Assembly: GCF_000442255.1 (NCBI RefSeq) | Contig: NZ_KE557279.1 | Coordinates: 49,027-113,026 of the forward strand | Reading direction: 5' to 3' | DNA from: Salipiger mucosus DSM 16094 | GTDB taxonomy: Bacteria; Pseudomonadota; Alphaproteobacteria; Rhodobacterales; Rhodobacteraceae | DNA length: 64,000 bases | Shown: piece by piece, positions 61,253-64,000 of the stretch | Layout of the letters: the number at the start of each line of letters is the position of its first letter | How positions within the stretch are numbered: position 1 is the stretch's first letter | Made by a program: the position numbers and the translations under genes | The notes under the pieces: generated by a model | The model's database searches: none | The model's input: the letters and a program-made list of their open reading frames with translations, nothing else | Told to the model about the DNA's origin: nothing

Positions 61253-62078
61253 GATCGACCTCCATGGACCGCGCCAGAGCCCGCGCGACCAGCGTGCGCA
61301 CCGCGTCCTGCCGGTAGCCGGCGCTGGCGCGTACGTCGTCGATGGGTGTGAGCTCGGCGAAGGGATATTGTGAAACGATCTCCGGCAGGTCGGATGCAGG
61401 CCTGCCGCAGAGGGTTGCTTCAAGGTCCTGCAGCCGCCGCGCCACGGGCGTGCAGGCACCGACGGCCACCGCGGCGCGTTCGATGCGCCCGGCGCGGACC
61501 TCGGTCACGGCCGCGACCATGGCGATGGAAATGACCAGGTAGGCCCGCGCGCCCAGCTTCAGGAAGGCAGCGCCGCCCTGCGCCTCGGGGACATGCACCG
61601 CCGAGACCAGCTCGCCCGGCTGCAGCGCCGTCCTGCGCGGCCCCTTCAGGAAATCCGCCAGCGGCAGGTGCCGTGTGCCCTGCGGCCCGGCAATCTCGAC
61701 CGTGGCATCGAGCGTCAGCAGCGGCGGGACCCCGTCGGCGGCGGGCGAGGCGTTGCAGAGATTGCCCGCCACGGTGCCTGTATTCTGGATCTGCACCGAG
61801 CCCACCTCGCGTGCGGCGGCCTTCAGCCCGTCGAAGACCGGCGGCAGATCGGCCCGCAGCACCTCGGTCCAGGTTGTCGCCGCGCCGATGCGCCAGCGCC
61901 CTGCACCCTTCGAGATGCCGCGCAACTCGGGCAGGCCCGAGACATCCACCATGCAGTCCGGCGCCGGCCCGTCGCGCAGCCCGGGATAGACGTCGGTGCC
62001 GCCCGCGAGCACCACCGCATCGCTCGCGCCAAGCAGCGAGAGCGCGTCCGGCAGCGATTCGGGGCGATGGAGAGTCAT
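61242..62078 (-). CDS. FAD-binding subunit of the molybdenum hydroxylase
   Basis: A 278-residue CO-dehydrogenase-medium-type flavoprotein. AVVLAGGTDVYPGLRDG and TGTVAGNLCNASPAADGVPP bind FAD; FLKGPRRTALQPGELVSAV and KLGARAYLVISIAMVA are also typical. The ATG at 62078 is the start of the conserved part. It completes the electron path from the Mo centre through 2Fe-2S to FAD and is the first gene of the minus-strand operon. Confidence 0.9.
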   Translation of the reverse strand: MTLHRPESLPDALSLLGASDAVVLAGGTDVYPGLRDGPAPDCMVDVSGLPELRGISKGAGRWRIGAATTWTEVLRADLPPVFDGLKAAAREVGSVQIQNTGTVAGNLCNASPAADGVPPLLTLDATVEIAGPQGTRHLPLADFLKGPRRTALQPGELVSAVHVPEAQGGAAFLKLGARAYLVISIAMVAAVTEVRAGRIERAAVAVGACTPVARRLQDLEATLCGRPASDLPEIVSQYPFAELTPIDDVRASAGYRQDAVRTLVARALARSMEVDHVA

Positions 62079-62099
62079 TGGGCACCTGTCGATATTTCG

Positions 62100-62286
62100 T
62101 TCGTATGCAAACGAACACACCTCACCGTAGTGAGCGGTCTTCGCCGCTGTCAATCCGGCTGTTGCGGGCAAGTGCCGCTCGGCCGGACCGATGATGAAAT
62201 TCTCATCCATCTCTCGTCAACGCCCCGGTGCGCGATACGCGGGCATTGACAGACCGGCAGGCACCGTGCGTTCGTATACAAACGAA
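62100..62286. promoter_or_regulatory. Divergent promoter with two copies of a 16-bp operator
   Basis: TTCGTATGCAAACGAA at 62100-62115 and TTCGTATACAAACGAA at 62271-62286 differ at one base. One lies 22 bases before the FAD gene and one 30 bases before the plus-strand reductase gene. They are probably sites for one regulator acting on both operons. No regulator gene is visible nearby in the window. The 155 bases between the two sites hold no gene. Confidence 0.75.
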
Positions 62287-62315
62287 TTGCGACACCAGCA
62301 CCGGAACCCAGCATC

Positions 62316-63830
62316 GTGACCGCCAGCGACCCGAGCCCCAAACGCAGCGCCGCGGAAAAGCCGGACAAGATCCGCTGCGACGCCTGCCCCGTGATGTGCT
62401 ACATCGCCGAGGGCCGCGCCGGCGCCTGCGATCGCTACGCCAACGAGGACGGCGAACTGGTGCGCCTCGACCCGCTGACCATCTTGGAGAATCGCGAGGA
62501 CGACGCGCCCGTCGTGCCGTTCCTCGACCGCGAATGGGACGGCGACCTGCTCTCGGGCGAAGAGACCTTCATCACCGCCGTGGGCTCGGGCACCACCTAT
62601 CCCGACTACAAGCCCGCGCCCTTCATCGTCGCGTCGAAAGCGGCGGGCGCGGACATGATCACAGTCGTGACCGAGGGCATCTTCAGCTACTGCGGCGCCA
62701 AGGTGAAGATCGACACCGACCGGCACCTCGGCAGCGAATGCGCCTGGGTCCGCGCGGACGGAGAGATCGTGGGCCATGTCACCACCAGCGAATACGGCTC
62801 GCAGATGCTGTCGCTGGGCGGGGTGAATCACCTCACCGGCGGCGGCAAGAAGGAGGGGCGCGTCACCTGCTCGACGCTGCTCGCGCTCTGCAACGGCGAG
62901 GAGGTCGCGCTCGAGATCGAGGGCGGCGCCGAGCTCCAGATCGCCGCCGGCAAGGCGCCGGTGGTGAACGGCACGCGCGAGGAACGCATGCGCGTGGGCT
63001 GCGGCTCGGCCACGGTGGGCATGTTCGCCGCGCAGTGGAAGGGGCTCGTGGACGAGGTGGTGGTGGTGGACGATCACATCACCGGTGTCATGTCCGAGCA
63101 CCAGGCCGGCAAGGTCATCGGCTGGCCGCCCACCGGCATCAAGATCAAGGGCCGCCGCTCGACCCCCGGGCGGTATTTCCAGGTGGCCGAGCCCGGCACC
63201 GGCTGGGGTGGCACCGACCTCAAGGACCCGCTCGACATCCTCGGGCCATGGAAGCCCCAGGTCGCCTGGCCCGGTCTCTCTCTGCTCATGGTCTCGACCA
63301 CGGGCGAACACGCTGCCTACTACGAGCTGAACGAGGATCTGCAGCCGGTGCAGAAGGATCTGCCCGAGCGGCTGGTGCCCTCGACCCGGCGGATCGAGGA
63401 AAACTGCGAGCCCTCGCTGGCCTCGGTGCTCTTCATGGCGGGCGCCGGCGGCAGCCTGCGCTCGGGCGTGACCGAGAACCCGGTGAGCCTGACGCGCTCG
63501 GTGCAGTCGCGGCTGACCAGTGTCACCTGCGGCGGCGCGCCGGTGATGATCTGGCCCGGCGGCGGTATCACCTTCATGGCCGACGTGACGCAGATGCCCC
63601 GCGACGCCTTCGGCTACGTGCCGACCCCCGCGCTGGTGGCCCCCATCGAGTTCACCATGAGCGCCGCGGACTACGCCGCGCTTGGCGGTCACATGGACTA
63701 TGTCATGACGCTCGAAGAGGCGCTGACCGGCGCCACCGGCCGCCAGAGCGACCACCGCCTCTCGGGCCGACGCAGCGAGCATCGCAAGACGGGCGCGCCC
63801 TGGCCAGTGCGCCACGGAGAGTCCTCGTGA
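62316..63830 (+). CDS. 6-hydroxynicotinate reductase-like Fe-S protein
   Basis: A 504-residue protein. A four-cysteine set in CDACPVMCYIAEGRAGACDRY (residues 21-41) suits a 4Fe-4S cluster, followed by the long conserved body (FITAVGSGTTYPDYKPAPF, VVTEGIFSYCGAKVKIDTD, GWPPTGIKIKGRRSTPGRYF). This matches the family named for 6-hydroxynicotinate reductase of anaerobic nicotinate fermentation. A GTG start at 62316 is used. Its exact substrate in an aerobic-type bacterium is uncertain. Confidence 0.85.
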   Translation: MTASDPSPKRSAAEKPDKIRCDACPVMCYIAEGRAGACDRYANEDGELVRLDPLTILENREDDAPVVPFLDREWDGDLLSGEETFITAVGSGTTYPDYKPAPFIVASKAAGADMITVVTEGIFSYCGAKVKIDTDRHLGSECAWVRADGEIVGHVTTSEYGSQMLSLGGVNHLTGGGKKEGRVTCSTLLALCNGEEVALEIEGGAELQIAAGKAPVVNGTREERMRVGCGSATVGMFAAQWKGLVDEVVVVDDHITGVMSEHQAGKVIGWPPTGIKIKGRRSTPGRYFQVAEPGTGWGGTDLKDPLDILGPWKPQVAWPGLSLLMVSTTGEHAAYYELNEDLQPVQKDLPERLVPSTRRIEENCEPSLASVLFMAGAGGSLRSGVTENPVSLTRSVQSRLTSVTCGGAPVMIWPGGGITFMADVTQMPRDAFGYVPTPALVAPIEFTMSAADYAALGGHMDYVMTLEEALTGATGRQSDHRLSGRRSEHRKTGAPWPVRHGESS

Positions 63831-64000
63831 GCGGCTGGGCCGAGCGCCCGCAGGCCCGGCTGTCACGCGACGGCCGGTTGCGGTTGACGCAGGGTCCCAT
63901 CGACCTCGTGGTCACCGCCGAGGGCCCTGCCCCGGCCGCCCGCGCCGCGCTGCACCGCGCGCGCGCCGCCTTCGAGCCCGTGCTGGCCGACCTCTGCGCC
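63827..64000 (+). CDS. UPF0280-family protein, N-terminal part (cut by window edge)
   Basis: The first 58 codons. The GTG start overlaps the reductase stop (GTGA). The sequence SRDGRLRLTQGPIDLVVTAEG, followed by a helical AARAALHRARAAFEPVLADL, resembles the start of UPF0280 (ApbE-like) proteins, which often lie beside 6-hydroxynicotinate reductase-like genes. Only a short piece is visible. Confidence 0.65.
   Translation, partial: MSGWAERPQARLSRDGRLRLTQGPIDLVVTAEGPAPAARAALHRARAAFEPVLADLCA

Noticed and set aside
58598..61351. 917-codon open frame opposite the molybdenum hydroxylase gene
   Set aside because: The minus strand carries clear 2Fe-2S and Mo motifs; the plus frame shows no motif and is an artefact of high third-position GC.
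1..64000. CRISPR array, prophage structural genes, riboswitch or rRNA
   Set aside because: No regular spacer-repeat series, capsid/tail genes, recognisable riboswitch core or rRNA sequence was seen in any part of the window.

Overview
The window is a high-GC (roughly two-thirds G+C) chromosomal segment that looks like a marine, Roseobacter-type Rhodobacteraceae (Alphaproteobacteria). Supporting signs are a TRAP carboxylate transporter with a large sugar-acid catabolism island, a short (type 2) argC, hydantoinase A/B and molybdenum hydroxylase genes, GGAGG-type ribosome sites and many ATGA/GTGA start-stop overlaps. No rRNA, CRISPR array or phage structural genes were seen. Family names come from reading the proteins by eye; no database search was run.

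Region 1 (1-5734): a chemotaxis operon on the minus strand (STAS, cheY, cheA, cheW, partial receptor). Divergent from it lie a coiled-coil protein with a CheZ-like Asp-x3-Gln motif and a single-domain globin.

Region 2 (5735-10923): a decayed integration hot-spot. It holds an IS5-type transposase remnant, a P4-type integrase split by an IS21 remnant, an intact tRNA-Ser(GCT), a small double-HTH gene, a second IS5-type element with both inverted repeats, and a 38-nt 5' piece of another tRNA-Ser. The two transposase remnants nearest the tRNA carry four extra stretches of about 35-40 bp, each able to form a hairpin.

Region 3 (10924-44020): a ~33-kb sugar-acid catabolic island. It contains a GntR/FCD regulator, two paralogous TRAP binding proteins with one DctQ-DctM pair, three classes of sugar-acid dehydratase (UxaA, IlvD/Edd, enolase superfamily), several dehydrogenases, two FAH-family enzymes, DHDPS- and RraA-type lyases, a GlcD-type flavoenzyme, a KDG kinase, and the tetronate genes ltnD-otnK-otnC-otnI plus denD. 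Six near-identical operators, core TGGTATACCA, sit at promoters across the island, so it is probably one regulon. A LacI regulator with its own paired operators lies inside it. The logic inferred is: import acid sugars, dehydrate or oxidise them, cleave to pyruvate plus a two- or three-carbon acid or aldehyde, and send tetronates to dihydroxyacetone phosphate.

Region 4 (44197-54389): mostly housekeeping genes: ychF, a MATE exporter, a NicO-type metal transporter with a DUF1007 protein, a DUF2461 protein, PPK2, a sugar-nucleotide-type epimerase, trpA, argC and an FMN-dependent 2-hydroxyacid dehydrogenase.

Region 5 (54644-64000): a minus-strand operon (FAD subunit, fused 2Fe-2S/Mo hydroxylase, hyuA, hyuB) divergent from a 6-hydroxynicotinate reductase-like gene and a UPF0280 gene cut by the window edge. 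Two copies of a 16-bp operator lie between the arms. The set suggests catabolism of an N-heterocycle.

Four otherwise intact genes (FAH hydrolase, otnI, trpA, argC) carry small insertions that break the frame. Three of the four are in or beside short homopolymers. Because trpA and argC are core genes, sequencing or assembly error is a serious alternative to real decay.
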